Assembly (NCBI GenBank): GCA_017624915.1
Contig: JAGAMC010000025.1
Coordinates: 78,917-142,916, forward strand
Source of the DNA: Oscillospiraceae bacterium
Lineage (GTDB): Bacteria; Bacillota; Clostridia; Oscillospirales; Oscillospiraceae
Direction: 5' to 3'
DNA length: 64,000 nucleotides
The notes under the pieces were generated by a model. The model saw nothing but the letters and a program-made list of their open reading frames with translations, was not told where the DNA came from and did not search any database. The translations under genes were made by a program, and so were the position numbers. Below, piece after piece: positions 18,138 to 27,036 of the stretch. The number at the start of each line of letters is the position of its first letter. Positions within the stretch are counted from its first letter, which is position 1.

Positions 18138-18851
18138 ATGGGTTTTGATCCCTACGAGTTTGACCACAGCTATGCCCCTGCCCGGCAGAACAGTCTGAGC
18201 CGGTATACGGCAAAGACATTCTGGTGGATGTTCATCGGTCTTGCCATTACCTTTATGCTGGCGATGTTTCTGGAGCGGTCGGGATATGTGTGGTATCTGT
18301 TTGCCATGCCCTTTGTGCCCATTATCCTGCTGGTGTCCGAGCTGGCTGTGGTGCTGATCCTGTCCGCCCGCATCCATAAGTTGTCCATCCCAATGGCGCG
18401 GGGAATGTTCTTCCTCTATTCGGCCCTGACAGGTGTGACTTTTGCGGTCTACTTTGTGGTCTACGAGCTGTCCAGTCTGATCCTTGTGTTCGGCGCCACG
18501 GCACTGTACTTTGGTGTGGTAGCGGGTTACGGATACCTGACAAAGACGGATCTGTCCCGACTGCGCAATGTTCTGGTCACCGGGCTGATCTGTCTGCTGG
18601 TCTTTGCGGTGCTGTCTTTGTTCATTCCGTTTTTGACAGCCTTTGACCGGATCATCTGCCTTGCGGGTATCGCTTTGTTTATGGGCTTTACCGCCTACGA
18701 CACACAGAAGATCAAGCGGTACTATTACGCTTACCGGCAGGATCAGAATATGCTGGAAAAGTGCTCGGTGATCGCCGCACTCCAGCTTTATCTGGACTTT
18801 ATCAACATCTTTATTTATCTGCTTCGCTTTATGGGAAGACGGAAAGACTAA
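18138..18851 (+). CDS. Bax inhibitor-1/YccA family membrane protein
   Basis: Integral membrane protein of 237 residues with about seven hydrophobic helices. The family hallmarks are the C-terminal GFTAYDTQKIKRYY and ALQLYLDFINIFIYLLRF; related BI-1 proteins are pH-sensitive calcium leak channels, so a role in ion homeostasis is possible but not shown. GTGAGGTGG precedes the ATG 13 bases after hisE, so it is probably co-transcribed with the his operon. No link to histidine synthesis is known. Confidence 0.85.
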   Translation: MGFDPYEFDHSYAPARQNSLSRYTAKTFWWMFIGLAITFMLAMFLERSGYVWYLFAMPFVPIILLVSELAVVLILSARIHKLSIPMARGMFFLYSALTGVTFAVYFVVYELSSLILVFGATALYFGVVAGYGYLTKTDLSRLRNVLVTGLICLLVFAVLSLFIPFLTAFDRIICLAGIALFMGFTAYDTQKIKRYYYAYRQDQNMLEKCSVIAALQLYLDFINIFIYLLRFMGRRKD

Positions 18852-18855
18852 CAAC

Positions 18856-18893
18856 AAAGGGACACGCCGCACTTGTGCGGCGTGTCCCTTTTA
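18856..18893. terminator. Bidirectional terminator between converging operons
   Basis: A 17-bp perfect stem (arms 18856-18872 and 18875-18891, starting AAAGGGACACGCC) with a two-base loop has A and T runs on both sides. It ends the his operon on the plus strand and the nitroreductase operon on the minus strand. Confidence 0.93.
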
Positions 18894-18903
18894 TATGTCA
18901 TGT

Positions 18904-19440
18904 TCAGATGTATTTGAGCAGGGTGTCAACGTCTTTTCGCTTGGGGGCAACAGGCTCCTCTGCGGGGTAGCCCACGGCGATGAGGGCCATCAGCTCCTGA
19001 TCCTCCGGCACGTTCAGAAACGCGCCCAGTTCTTTGTGAGGGAAGTTGCCTATGATGACAGTACCCAGTCCTGCGTCGTGTGCGGCAAGACAGAAGGTTT
19101 GAGCGGCGATGCCGCAGTCGAAGTGCTGCCAGCCGTCCTTGCGCTGTGTGGAGAAGCTGCCGTCCCGCTCGAAGCCACAGCGGTTTTTCACAAAGGTCTG
19201 GGCGATAAGCAGGGGAGCGCCGGAGACGATATTGGCGTTGTGCCCGGGCAGGAAATCCCGGCAGATGGTGTCCAGCATGTCACGGTCTTCGATAGCGATG
19301 TAGCGGCTGATCTGGGTGTTTTTCCAGGAAGGGGCGTAGGCGGCGGTGGCGATGATCTGTTCCAACGTCTCGCGGTCTACCGGCTTATCAAGGAATTTGC
19401 GCACGCTGCGCCGGGTAAGGATACAGTCTTTCAATTCCAT
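18904..19440 (-). CDS. Nitroreductase family flavoprotein
   Basis: Predicted FMN- and NAD(P)H-dependent oxidoreductase. The 178-residue protein begins LKDCILTRRSVRKFLDKPV, the usual FMN-binding start of the family, and has APSWKNTQ and the later GLGTVIIGNFPHKELGAFLN segment. Its substrate is unknown. It is the third gene of a minus-strand operon with a thioesterase-like gene and a YbaK-like gene, with gaps of only 3 and 12 bases. Confidence 0.88.
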   Translation of the reverse strand: MELKDCILTRRSVRKFLDKPVDRETLEQIIATAAYAPSWKNTQISRYIAIEDRDMLDTICRDFLPGHNANIVSGAPLLIAQTFVKNRCGFERDGSFSTQRKDGWQHFDCGIAAQTFCLAAHDAGLGTVIIGNFPHKELGAFLNVPEDQELMALIAVGYPAEEPVAPKRKDVDTLLKYI

Positions 19441-19452
19441 AGTGATCTCTCC

Positions 19453-19932
19453 TTATTCCTCTTCCTGCCAGCCCTTGCACACGTCGATCCAGTCAAGGCA
19501 GCCGGAGTATTGTGTCAATTCCTCACAGGTAAGCTCGATGGCCGAATTGCTGCTTCCGGCAGCAGGGAACACCGTGTCAAATCGGCGCAGAGACACATCG
19601 AGGTAGGTTTTCACGCCCCCGGGATTGCCAAAGGGACACACACCGCCGATGGCATGTCCTGTGAATTCGGTCACCTGCTCGGGTGTGAGCATTTTGGCTT
19701 TGGTGTGAAACATTGCTTTGTACTTGGCGTTGTCGATCTTGGCGTCACCGGCAGTAACGACCAGCACACAGCTGCCATCCACCAAAAAGGACAGGGTCTT
19801 GGCAATGCGTGCGGGGATCACACCCACTGCCTGAGCCGCCAGTTCTACCGTGGCGCTGGAGACGGGAAACTCCAGAATATCCTGCTCACGGCCAAGGGGG
19901 CGGAAAAAGCTGCGGACAAGTTCGATGGACAT
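19453..19932 (-). CDS. YbaK/EbsC-type aminoacyl-tRNA deacylase
   Basis: Likely removes wrongly attached amino acids from tRNA in trans, as YbaK and ProX do. The 159-residue single-domain protein shows RIAKTLSFLVDG with the conserved lysine, GDAKIDNAKYK, and HAIGGVCPFGNPGGVKTYLD, all typical of the YbaK/ProRS-editing fold. Which mischarged tRNA it edits cannot be read here. It starts 3 bases after the stop of the thioesterase-like gene. Confidence 0.87.
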   Translation of the reverse strand: MSIELVRSFFRPLGREQDILEFPVSSATVELAAQAVGVIPARIAKTLSFLVDGSCVLVVTAGDAKIDNAKYKAMFHTKAKMLTPEQVTEFTGHAIGGVCPFGNPGGVKTYLDVSLRRFDTVFPAAGSSNSAIELTCEELTQYSGCLDWIDVCKGWQEEE

Positions 19933-19935
19933 GGC

Positions 19936-20328
19936 TCAGCCCTCCAGCTTGCGGGCGGCCTTGGCAAGAAAACGCTCGTCTGTGACGATAAAGCGCTCGT
20001 GCGTTCCCTCACCGATCAGGCCCTTCTCGTCGTAGGCGGACACCTTCAGTTCGATACGCTTGCCGTCCACCAGGGTGATTTCGCTTTCCGCCCATACCTT
20101 CATGCCCATGGGGGTGGCGGACAGGTGGGCAACGTCCAGCTTGGTGCCCACGGTGCTCTCGCCGGCAGCCAGATGAGGAGCAACGGAGGTCCAGGCGGCC
20201 TTCTCCATCAGGGCGATCATATAGGGGGTGCCGTACACCGTCAGGGCACCGGAGCAGGCCGCGGCTGCGGTGTTGCTTTCGTTTACCATTTCTTCCGCAT
20301 AGCCGCGGACGCCGATTTCAAGGGACAT
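19936..20328 (-). CDS. Hotdog-fold thioesterase (FlK-like)
   Basis: A 130-residue protein resembling the fluoroacetyl-CoA thioesterase FlK family: the TPYMIALMEKAAW helix, the STVGTKLDVAHLSATPMGMKV segment with the conserved His, and the C-terminal GEGTHERFIV. In non-fluoroacetate organisms these are general small acyl-CoA thioesterases, so the true substrate is open. AAGGAGGA precedes the ATG. It is first in the operon and has its own promoter at 20362-20390. Confidence 0.85.
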   Translation of the reverse strand: MSLEIGVRGYAEEMVNESNTAAAACSGALTVYGTPYMIALMEKAAWTSVAPHLAAGESTVGTKLDVAHLSATPMGMKVWAESEITLVDGKRIELKVSAYDEKGLIGEGTHERFIVTDERFLAKAARKLEG

Positions 20329-20361
20329 GGGAATGTCCTCCTTTGTGAATATGATGAGGCT

Positions 20362-20390
20362 ATTGTACTACTTGCGGCGGTGATTGTCAA
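20362..20390 (-). promoter_or_regulatory. Promoter of the thioesterase-YbaK-nitroreductase operon
   Basis: Read on the minus strand: TTGACA (20385-20390), 17-base spacer, TACAAT (20362-20367). The match to the sigma-A consensus is close and the distance to the start codon is about 34 bases. Confidence 0.85.
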
Positions 20391-20427
20391 AGATTGGCTT
20401 GTGCGCAAAAGCAATGAAGTAGTTTTT

Positions 20428-20454
20428 TTGACGAATATAGTCTAAAACTATAAT
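20428..20454 (+). promoter_or_regulatory. aspA promoter with a LysR-type operator
   Basis: TTGACG (20428-20433) and TATAAT (20449-20454) are 15 bases apart. Between and across them lies the perfect dyad TATAGT-N5-ACTATA (20436-20452), which contains a T-N11-A motif (20438-20450) of the kind bound by LysR-type regulators. A LysR-type gene follows aspA. Confidence 0.6.
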
Positions 20455-20546
20455 TAATATAAATAACATATCTTTGCATTTATGGATGCTGAAACCTATA
20501 CTGAGATAACGGCTTAATTTTAAATTATTGTCAGGAGGATACAAAT

Positions 20547-21977
20547 ATGAAGCAGAAAAAAGCGGGAATGACACGTCTGGAAAGCGACTCCATCGGCGTA
20601 AAGGAAGTTTCGTGTGAGGCCTACTACGGTGTGCAGACCCTGCGCGCCATGGAGAATTTCTCCATCACGGGCATGCGGATGCATACGCAGATGATCAACA
20701 GTCTTGCGATGCTGAAAAAAGCCTGCGCTATGGCAAATGGAGCGGCGGGGGTCGTGGATATGCGCATTGCGGCTGCCATCGAACAGGCCTGTGATATGAT
20801 ACTGGACGGCAGGTTTCATGACCAGTTTATTGTGGATCCCATCCAGGGCGGTGCAGGAACATCCGTGAACATGAACGCAAACGAAGTGATCGCCAATATC
20901 GCCAACGAGCTTCTGGGCGCGGAAAAGGGCGATTACAGTGTGGTACATCCCAACGATCATGTGAATTACGGGCAGTCCACCAACGATGTTATACCCACAG
21001 CCGGAAAGATGACGACCCTCATGCTGCTGCAGGAGCTGGAGGAAAGCATGGAGCGTCTGTGCATTGCCCTGCACAAAAAAGAGAAGGAATTTGATGGGAT
21101 CCTGAAGATGGGACGCACCCAGATGCAGGATGCCGTTCCCATCCGTCTTGGACAGGAATTCGGAGCTTATGCTACTGCGGTGAGCCGCTGTCTGGAGCGC
21201 ATCCAGAGTGCACAGGAGGAACTGTACGCCATCAACATGGGTGGCACTGCTATCGGGACGGGTTTGAATGCTGACCGCGCCTATTTCCGCAGCATCGCAG
21301 CCACTCTGTCCGCCCTGACCAGCATGCCCTTCCGTCAGGCCTACGACCTGATCGACGCCACGCAGAATATCGACTGCTTTGCCAGTGTGTCCAGCGCCCT
21401 GCGCAACTTTGCGCTGACCATCTCCAAGATCGCCAACGACCTGCGGCTCATGTCCTCGGGTCCCCGTGCCGGTTTTGGCGAGATCAACCTGCCTGCCCGT
21501 CAGAATGGCTCGTCCATTATGCCGGGAAAGGTTAATCCCGTTATTCCCGAGGTGGTTACCCAGGTGGCCTACAAGGTGTCCGGCAATGACGTGGCCATCT
21601 CCATGGCGGTAGAGGCCGGTCAGATGGAGCTCAACGCCTTTGAGCCGGTGGTGTTCCAGTGCCTGTTTGAGTCTGTTACCATGCTGAAAAACGCAGTGGA
21701 TACCTTTGTTGTAAACTGTATTGACGGTATTACGGCCAACGAGGAACGCTGCCGCGAACTGCTGGATTCCAGCGTGGGTATCGTTACCGCCCTGTGCCCC
21801 CATATCGGCTACGCCAGGGCAGCGGAGCTGGCCAAAGAGGCTTTGGCCAGACGCGTCCCGGTGCGCACCCTGCTGCTGGAGCATGAGATTATGACCGCGC
21901 AGGAACTGGACAAGGTTCTGGATGCGTACGGAATGACGCAGCCCGGTATTTCCGGAAAAGAATTGCTGCATATTTGA
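20547..21977 (+). CDS. aspA: Aspartate ammonia-lyase
   Basis: Interconverts L-aspartate with fumarate and ammonia; in anaerobes it feeds fumarate respiration or amino-acid fermentation. The 476-residue protein belongs to the fumarase/aspartase superfamily: GGAGTSVNMNANEVIAN, VNYGQSTNDVIPT, KMGRTQMQDAVPI and the flexible loop signature GSSIMPGKVNPVIPE with the catalytic Ser. These details fit aspartase better than fumarase C, but class II fumarase cannot be fully excluded. CAGGAGG precedes the ATG. Likely controlled by the adjacent LysR-type protein. Confidence 0.9.
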   Translation: MKQKKAGMTRLESDSIGVKEVSCEAYYGVQTLRAMENFSITGMRMHTQMINSLAMLKKACAMANGAAGVVDMRIAAAIEQACDMILDGRFHDQFIVDPIQGGAGTSVNMNANEVIANIANELLGAEKGDYSVVHPNDHVNYGQSTNDVIPTAGKMTTLMLLQELEESMERLCIALHKKEKEFDGILKMGRTQMQDAVPIRLGQEFGAYATAVSRCLERIQSAQEELYAINMGGTAIGTGLNADRAYFRSIAATLSALTSMPFRQAYDLIDATQNIDCFASVSSALRNFALTISKIANDLRLMSSGPRAGFGEINLPARQNGSSIMPGKVNPVIPEVVTQVAYKVSGNDVAISMAVEAGQMELNAFEPVVFQCLFESVTMLKNAVDTFVVNCIDGITANEERCRELLDSSVGIVTALCPHIGYARAAELAKEALARRVPVRTLLLEHEIMTAQELDKVLDAYGMTQPGISGKELLHI

Positions 21978-22110
21978 ATTGTGGCCATAAGACGGAAGAT
22001 GTTGTATACTGAAGATGCGCCTCAGTCTGGGAAATGCTCGGCATAGCCCCGTGCTGTATCAGCGCGGTCATAAGACTGTCTTTTGGGACAAGGATAGAAG
22101 GTGAGCGGTT

Positions 22111-23103
22111 GTGAACGGCTACTTTAATCGAAAAGATTTGGTCTATACCGTGTATCAGGAAAAAAGTATATCCAAGGCAGCCAAGAAGCTGTTTGTCTCT
22201 CAGCCCTCTTTGAGCATTATGTTGCGCAAAATCGAAGAGGAGATCGGCACACCGCTTTTTGATCGTACCAGCAAACCGCTTCGGCTGACACAGGCGGGGC
22301 AGGAGTACATAAAAGCCACCCAGGCCATGCTGCAGATTGAAAGCGCATTTGAAGACTATATCAATGCGGCCAACGAGCTTATGGTTGGCTCGCTGAATGT
22401 GGGAGGCAACCAGCTGCTCTCTTCTCTGGTCCTGCACCGGTACGTTTCTGAATTCATCCAAAGCTATCCGAATATTCGGCTGAACTTGACAGACGACAAC
22501 TCCCTTGCGCTGGAGAATATGATCTGCGACGGACAGCTGGACATTGTCATTGACAACCATCGTCTTGATGATAAGCTGTTTGTGCAGCGGCTGTGGCGAA
22601 CGGAACACCTGCTTCTTGCAGTACCTGCCGGGTTTGCCTGCAACAAAGGAGTGGAACAGTATCAGCTTAGCGAAGAGGATATCCTCAGCGGGGCGTATCT
22701 TGCCCCGGGGGTGAAGCCGGTGCCTTTGGAGTGTTTTCGGGATGTTCCCTTTGTGTCTATGACACGGGATAACGATACCCGCAGGTGTGCTGATGAGATT
22801 TTCAGGGAAGCTGATATTACTGCCAATACCATTCTGGAGATCGATCGGCTCGTAACGCTTTATAACTTTATCGAGAATGGGACAGCAGCCTCTATCGTCA
22901 GTGATACTCTGGTGCAGCATATGCAGCATCATGCCGGAAAGGTGGTCTTTTATCGACTTGCATCTGCACGGGCCAGAAGAGAAATCTACGTCTCCTACAA
23001 GCGGAACCGTTATTATTCCAAGGCTATGAGGGTCTTTGTAGAATTAATGTTCCGCATAGAGGAAGAGAGGGAACGGCCGGGAGGAGCAGACAAAACAAAT
23101 TAG
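22111..23103 (+). CDS. LysR-type transcriptional regulator
   Basis: A 330-residue regulator with the N-terminal winged helix-turn-helix (1-65): YTVYQEKSISKAAKKLFVSQPSLSIMLRKIEEE reads as the family helix, broken here only in description. The remainder is the periplasmic-binding-like effector domain. The GTG start follows GAAGGTGAG. It lies 133 bases after aspA on the same strand, and a T-N11-A dyad sits in the aspA promoter, so it probably governs aspartase and perhaps the peptidase and CapA-like genes that follow. The ligand is not known. Confidence 0.9.
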   Translation: MNGYFNRKDLVYTVYQEKSISKAAKKLFVSQPSLSIMLRKIEEEIGTPLFDRTSKPLRLTQAGQEYIKATQAMLQIESAFEDYINAANELMVGSLNVGGNQLLSSLVLHRYVSEFIQSYPNIRLNLTDDNSLALENMICDGQLDIVIDNHRLDDKLFVQRLWRTEHLLLAVPAGFACNKGVEQYQLSEEDILSGAYLAPGVKPVPLECFRDVPFVSMTRDNDTRRCADEIFREADITANTILEIDRLVTLYNFIENGTAASIVSDTLVQHMQHHAGKVVFYRLASARARREIYVSYKRNRYYSKAMRVFVELMFRIEEERERPGGADKTN

Positions 23104-23168
23104 AGCTGGGCTACGTTGTGAAATCAAAAACGGTTTCGTTTCAGTTTTTTTAATATATGAAATTTTTC

Positions 23169-23196
23169 TTGCAAAAAATAAAACAGGATATATAAT
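23169..23196 (+). promoter_or_regulatory. Promoter of the M20 peptidase-CapA pair
   Basis: TTGCAA (23169-23174), 16-base spacer, TATAAT (23191-23196) in an AT-rich gap after the LysR gene. An imperfect dyad beginning TGAAATC and ending GTTTCA lies upstream at about 23119-23143. Confidence 0.8.
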
Positions 23197-23226
23197 TGAG
23201 GGGAAAGCAGTTTAAAGGAGTGACTC

Positions 23227-24363
23227 ATGATGCTGATAACGCAGGAAATTCTGAAATATATGGATGAGCACCGTCAAGAGGCATATGACCTGCTTGTGGA
23301 GCTGGCACAGATCCCCGCGCCCTCCAACCAGGAGGAAAAACGCGCCCAATTCTGCAAGGACTGGCTGGAACGTCAGGGCTGTAAGGGCGTCTATATTGAC
23401 GAGGCGCTGAATGTGATCTGGCCTGTGGGCTGCACCGACAGCAATAAGCTGGTGGTCTATATGGCACACAGCGATGTGGTCTTTCCGGACACTGACCCTC
23501 TGCCCCTGAAAGTGGAGAACGGCAGGATCTATTGCCCCGGTGTTGGGGATGATACCGCCTGCGCGGTGAGTATCATGATGACGGCCAAGTATATTGCCCA
23601 AGCCGGCCTACAGCCCGTAGATACGGGTCTGCTGCTGGTGATCAACTCCGGTGAGGAGGGTCTGGGCAATCTGAAGGGATCCCGCAAGATCATGGAGGAT
23701 TTTGGCCAGCGTGTGGTGGAATTCATCACCTTTGATGGTTATGCACACCGGATTGCCAATACTACCGTGGGCTCCAAGCGCTATAAGGTGGAAGTGGCTA
23801 CCGAGGGCGGCCATTCTTACAGTGCGTTCGGTAATCGCAATGCCATCGCCTATATGGCCAGCCTCATCAATGCTCTGTACGCCATCAAAGTGCCCACCCG
23901 GGGTAAAACCACCTATAACGTGGGCACCATCAGCGGCGGCACCTCTGTCAACACCATTGCCCAGAATGCCGAGATGCTCTATGAGTTCCGCTCGGACAAC
24001 CGGGAGGATCTGGCCGAGATGGAGGAGCATTTCAAGGCTGCCATCGCATTCTATCAGACCAAAGGAATCGGGATCACCGTCACGCAGGTGGGCGACCGCC
24101 CCTGCATGGGTGACATAGATCAGGCGAAGGAGCAGGCTCTCATGGAGCGCGGCGCCAAAGCGATCAAGAACCACTACGGTTATGATGTGGTTTATTCACC
24201 CAGTTCCACCGACTGCAATATCCCCATGTCCAAGGGGATTCCCTCCGTCTGCGTGGGGACTGTGATGGGCGGCGGAGCCCATACCCGGGGTGAATACGTG
24301 GAGATCGACAGCCTGCTGCCCGGGCTCAAAACGGCTGCTGAGATGATCCTGTATCATTTCTGA
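23227..24363 (+). CDS. M20 family metallopeptidase (tripeptidase-like)
   Basis: Predicted cytoplasmic two-zinc aminopeptidase or deacylase, 378 residues. Motifs: AHSDVVFPDTDPL (first His and Asp), PGVGDDTACAVS (bridging Asp), NSGEEGLGN (catalytic Glu-Glu) and a C-terminal GGGAHTRGEYV with the last metal His. A dimerisation domain lies between, with the conserved GGHSYSAFGNRNA. It most resembles PepT-like M20 proteins. AAAGGAG is 6 bases before the first of two ATGs. The CapA-like gene starts 15 bases after its stop. Confidence 0.88.
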   Translation: MMLITQEILKYMDEHRQEAYDLLVELAQIPAPSNQEEKRAQFCKDWLERQGCKGVYIDEALNVIWPVGCTDSNKLVVYMAHSDVVFPDTDPLPLKVENGRIYCPGVGDDTACAVSIMMTAKYIAQAGLQPVDTGLLLVINSGEEGLGNLKGSRKIMEDFGQRVVEFITFDGYAHRIANTTVGSKRYKVEVATEGGHSYSAFGNRNAIAYMASLINALYAIKVPTRGKTTYNVGTISGGTSVNTIAQNAEMLYEFRSDNREDLAEMEEHFKAAIAFYQTKGIGITVTQVGDRPCMGDIDQAKEQALMERGAKAIKNHYGYDVVYSPSSTDCNIPMSKGIPSVCVGTVMGGGAHTRGEYVEIDSLLPGLKTAAEMILYHF

Positions 24364-24378
24364 GAGGGGAGAAGAAGG

Positions 24379-25677
24379 ATGGCAAAAACGACCTTTATTG
24401 CCACCGGTGACGCCTTTATGACCCGCCGCCTGCCCGAGAGCGGCTATCCCGGCTTTGACCGGGTGCGGGAGATCATCGGCGGGCACGAGGTGCGCTTCAA
24501 TAATCTGGAATTCACCGCCCACGACCACGAGGGCTATCCCGCCGCCTTTTCCGGCGGAACCTGGGCCATGGTGGAGCCGGAGGTTCTGGATGACCTGAAG
24601 CAGTTTGGTTTTAACCTCTACAACACCGCCAACAACCATTCTCTGGACTACAGCCACGGCGGCCTGCTGGCCACCCTGAAGCATATGCGTGCGCGCAATA
24701 TGGCGGCCGCCGGTACGGGCAAGAATCTGTTTGATGCATCGGCCCCTGCCTATCTGGATACCCCCAATGCCCGGGTGGCCATGCTGGGCATGAGCTCCTC
24801 TTTCCATGACAGCGACATTGCCGGCAACCAGAGCCTGAACATGGACGGTCGCCCCGGTGTGAATGCCCTGCGGGTGTCCACTACATATACGGTGGAAAAG
24901 AAGTACTACGAAATGCTGAAAGAGGTGGCCTCCGCCACCCTGATGAATGCCGGGCAGGAGCGCATGATCCACAACGGATTTTCCAATCCGCTGCCCGAGG
25001 GAAAGCTGAACTTCGGCGGCATGTCTTTTGTGTTGGGCGAGGTCAACGAACGCCATACCGCACCCAACCAAACGGACATGGCCCGCATGGAGGCGCAGAT
25101 CCGGGAGGCCCGCCGACAGGCGGACTATGTACTGGTCAGCATCCATTCCCATCAGAGTCCGGGACTGGACACCACCGAACCGGACGAGTTTCTGGTAGAG
25201 TTTGCCCATCGGTGTATCGACGCCGGTGCGGACGCCATTCTGGGCCACGGACCTCATGAGCTGCGGGGTATTGAAATTTATAGGAAGAAGCCCATTTTCT
25301 ACAGCTTGGGCAACTTTATCTTCCAGACGGACACCACCCGGCTTCAGCCCGCCGAGGCCTATGAGAACAAAAAGATGCCCGCCGGCAGTTTCCCGGGCGA
25401 ACTGTTTGACCTGCGCAGCAAGAACGGTACTCAGGGCTACTGCGTACAGGAGAATATCTGGCGTTCCGTCATGGCGGGATTCACTGCCGAAGATGGAGAG
25501 ATCACCGAGATCAAACTGTATCCGATCGATTTGAATATGGGTGCCAAGCGCAGCCGGATCGGCTGGCCCTCCGTCCCGGAGGATGATGCGGTTTTGCATT
25601 ATCTGGCCCGGTTGAGTGAGCCTTACGGAACAAAGCTCGAGATCAACGGTGGCCTTGCCACCATAAAGGTGAAATAA
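24379..25677 (+). CDS. CapA-family (PGA_cap) metallophosphoesterase-like protein
   Basis: A 432-residue protein with the CapA fold of poly-gamma-glutamate factors: TTFIATGDAFMTRRL, NNLEF, NTANNHSLDYSHGG, VSIHSHQSPG and GHGPHELRGIEIY followed by IFYSLGNFIF. No signal peptide or membrane helix is visible at the N-terminus, unlike capsule-associated CapA, so it may act in the cytoplasm. No capB or capC gene is nearby. Its pairing with an M20 peptidase suggests handling of peptide-like or gamma-glutamyl substrates; that is inference. Confidence 0.83.
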   Translation: MAKTTFIATGDAFMTRRLPESGYPGFDRVREIIGGHEVRFNNLEFTAHDHEGYPAAFSGGTWAMVEPEVLDDLKQFGFNLYNTANNHSLDYSHGGLLATLKHMRARNMAAAGTGKNLFDASAPAYLDTPNARVAMLGMSSSFHDSDIAGNQSLNMDGRPGVNALRVSTTYTVEKKYYEMLKEVASATLMNAGQERMIHNGFSNPLPEGKLNFGGMSFVLGEVNERHTAPNQTDMARMEAQIREARRQADYVLVSIHSHQSPGLDTTEPDEFLVEFAHRCIDAGADAILGHGPHELRGIEIYRKKPIFYSLGNFIFQTDTTRLQPAEAYENKKMPAGSFPGELFDLRSKNGTQGYCVQENIWRSVMAGFTAEDGEITEIKLYPIDLNMGAKRSRIGWPSVPEDDAVLHYLARLSEPYGTKLEINGGLATIKVK

Positions 25678-25686
25678 TTGAAAAGT

Positions 25687-25716
25687 AGGGGACAGATGCC
25701 GTGCATCTGTCCCTTT
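25687..25716. terminator. Terminator between convergent genes
   Basis: GGGACAGATGC (25689-25699) pairs with GCATCTGTCCC (25703-25713) around a 3-base loop, followed by TTT. It separates the CapA-like gene from the opposing LysM-GH18 gene. Confidence 0.8.
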
Positions 25717-25721
25717 CCTGT

Positions 25722-27023
25722 TTATGCGCCCGCAAGACCGGACAGGTCGTTTTGGATCCGGAACATGGAATTCAGCACCAGCCAGTTTTGAGGAAACGGC
25801 CGCATAAGATTCCAGTAGCCTGCACCAAGAAGACTGTAGCGGGAGATGAGAGACAGCTTGGCACGGATGCTGCGGGCATCTTCAAACCACACCTCGTGCT
25901 CCTGACCGGCTGCGTCCCGATAGCGGAAGAAGGGGGCCTGTGCCGCGCTGTCATAGAATATCTCCACGCCGTTGTTGGAAGCCAGCGTAACGGCGTACTG
26001 GTTGGAGATGGAGGCGGCCTTGCTGGTGCCCTGCACAAAGGGGAGAGGCCAGTCGTAGCCGTAGTTGGGGATACCCAACAGGATCTTATTGGCCGGGATC
26101 TCCGACAGGGCGTACTCCACCACCCTGCGCACATTGGGAAGGGGCGCCACCGCCATGGGCGGGCCGTAGGTGTACCCCCACTCGTAAGTCATCAACAGAA
26201 CCGCGTCCGCCGCCTCACCCAGCAGGCGGTAGTTGTGCCCCTCGTAGAGCAGTCCCCGCTGATCGGCACTTGTTTTTGGGGCGAGGGCGACGATGACCGG
26301 ATAACCCAAAGGGGAGAGTGTCTGCCTCAGGCGGGTGATAAAGGCGGCATAGGCCTGAGCATCCTGGGCAAGGACAAATTCAAAATCCACGTCCAAAGCC
26401 TGATACCCCTTTGAGCGCATGGTGGACAGAATGGAGGAGATGAGGGTGGCCTGCACCTGCTCATTGTTGAGCACAAGATTTGCAAGGGCATTGTCAAAGC
26501 TGCCCTCTTCGGTCAGGGTGGAAAGGTGCATGACCGGAGTGACACCCAGCTGCCGGGCGGCGGCGATCAGCTGCCCGTCATCCAGATCCACCAGCGTGCC
26601 GTCCGGACGGATTCCATAGGTGAAGGGGATCAGACCGGAGATATAGGGCAGGGTACGCTGAAGCAGGCCTTTATCCACAAAGGGGTAAGCGTAGCCGGTG
26701 ACCAGCGCGCTGCCTGACGGGTCGCTCTCATCGGCCAGTACCAGCGTCTGCCCTGCAAAGATGGCGGGATCGCCGCGCAGGATGGGGTTCAGGCGCAGCA
26801 GCTCCCGGACGGATAAGCCGGAGCGGCGGGAAACGGATAACAGAGTGTCCCCCGGCTGGACAACATAGGTCCTTTGCGGGTAGCGGACCACCACAGTCTG
26901 CCCGACCACCAGCCGGTCGGGATTGGGCAGCTGATTGTCGGCGGCCAGCAGGGAGAGGGAAACGCCGTACTCGTCAGCGATGGAGACAAGGGTGTCTCCC
27001 GCACGTACCACATGGATGTCCAC
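25722..27023 (-). CDS. LysM-GH18 spore peptidoglycan hydrolase (YaaH/SleL-like)
   Basis: Predicted N-acetylglucosaminidase acting on spore cortex fragments. The 433-residue protein has two LysM domains (about 2-47 and 52-96) followed by a glycoside hydrolase 18 barrel with the catalytic DVDFE (211-215, acid Glu215) and the sugar-site segments LMTYEWGYTYGPP and GIPNYGYDW. This layout matches YaaH and SleL of Bacillus. There is no signal peptide, as usual for proteins made in the mother cell and placed on the spore coat. It starts 13 bases after the amidase gene, so the two form one operon. Confidence 0.9.
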   Translation of the reverse strand: MDIHVVRAGDTLVSIADEYGVSLSLLAADNQLPNPDRLVVGQTVVVRYPQRTYVVQPGDTLLSVSRRSGLSVRELLRLNPILRGDPAIFAGQTLVLADESDPSGSALVTGYAYPFVDKGLLQRTLPYISGLIPFTYGIRPDGTLVDLDDGQLIAAARQLGVTPVMHLSTLTEEGSFDNALANLVLNNEQVQATLISSILSTMRSKGYQALDVDFEFVLAQDAQAYAAFITRLRQTLSPLGYPVIVALAPKTSADQRGLLYEGHNYRLLGEAADAVLLMTYEWGYTYGPPMAVAPLPNVRRVVEYALSEIPANKILLGIPNYGYDWPLPFVQGTSKAASISNQYAVTLASNNGVEIFYDSAAQAPFFRYRDAAGQEHEVWFEDARSIRAKLSLISRYSLLGAGYWNLMRPFPQNWLVLNSMFRIQNDLSGLAGA

Positions 27024-27036
27024 AGCGCACCCCCGT

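Noticed and set aside
18895..20445. A long plus-strand frame of 516 codons over the thioesterase, YbaK and nitroreductase genes
   Set aside because: It is an antisense shadow caused by high GC at third positions. The three minus-strand genes have family motifs, ribosome sites and a promoter; the plus frame has none.
21979..22010. A promoter for the LysR-type gene
   Set aside because: TATACT at 22005-22010 is fair, but the nearest -35 candidate is 20 bases away. Read-through from aspA is equally possible.
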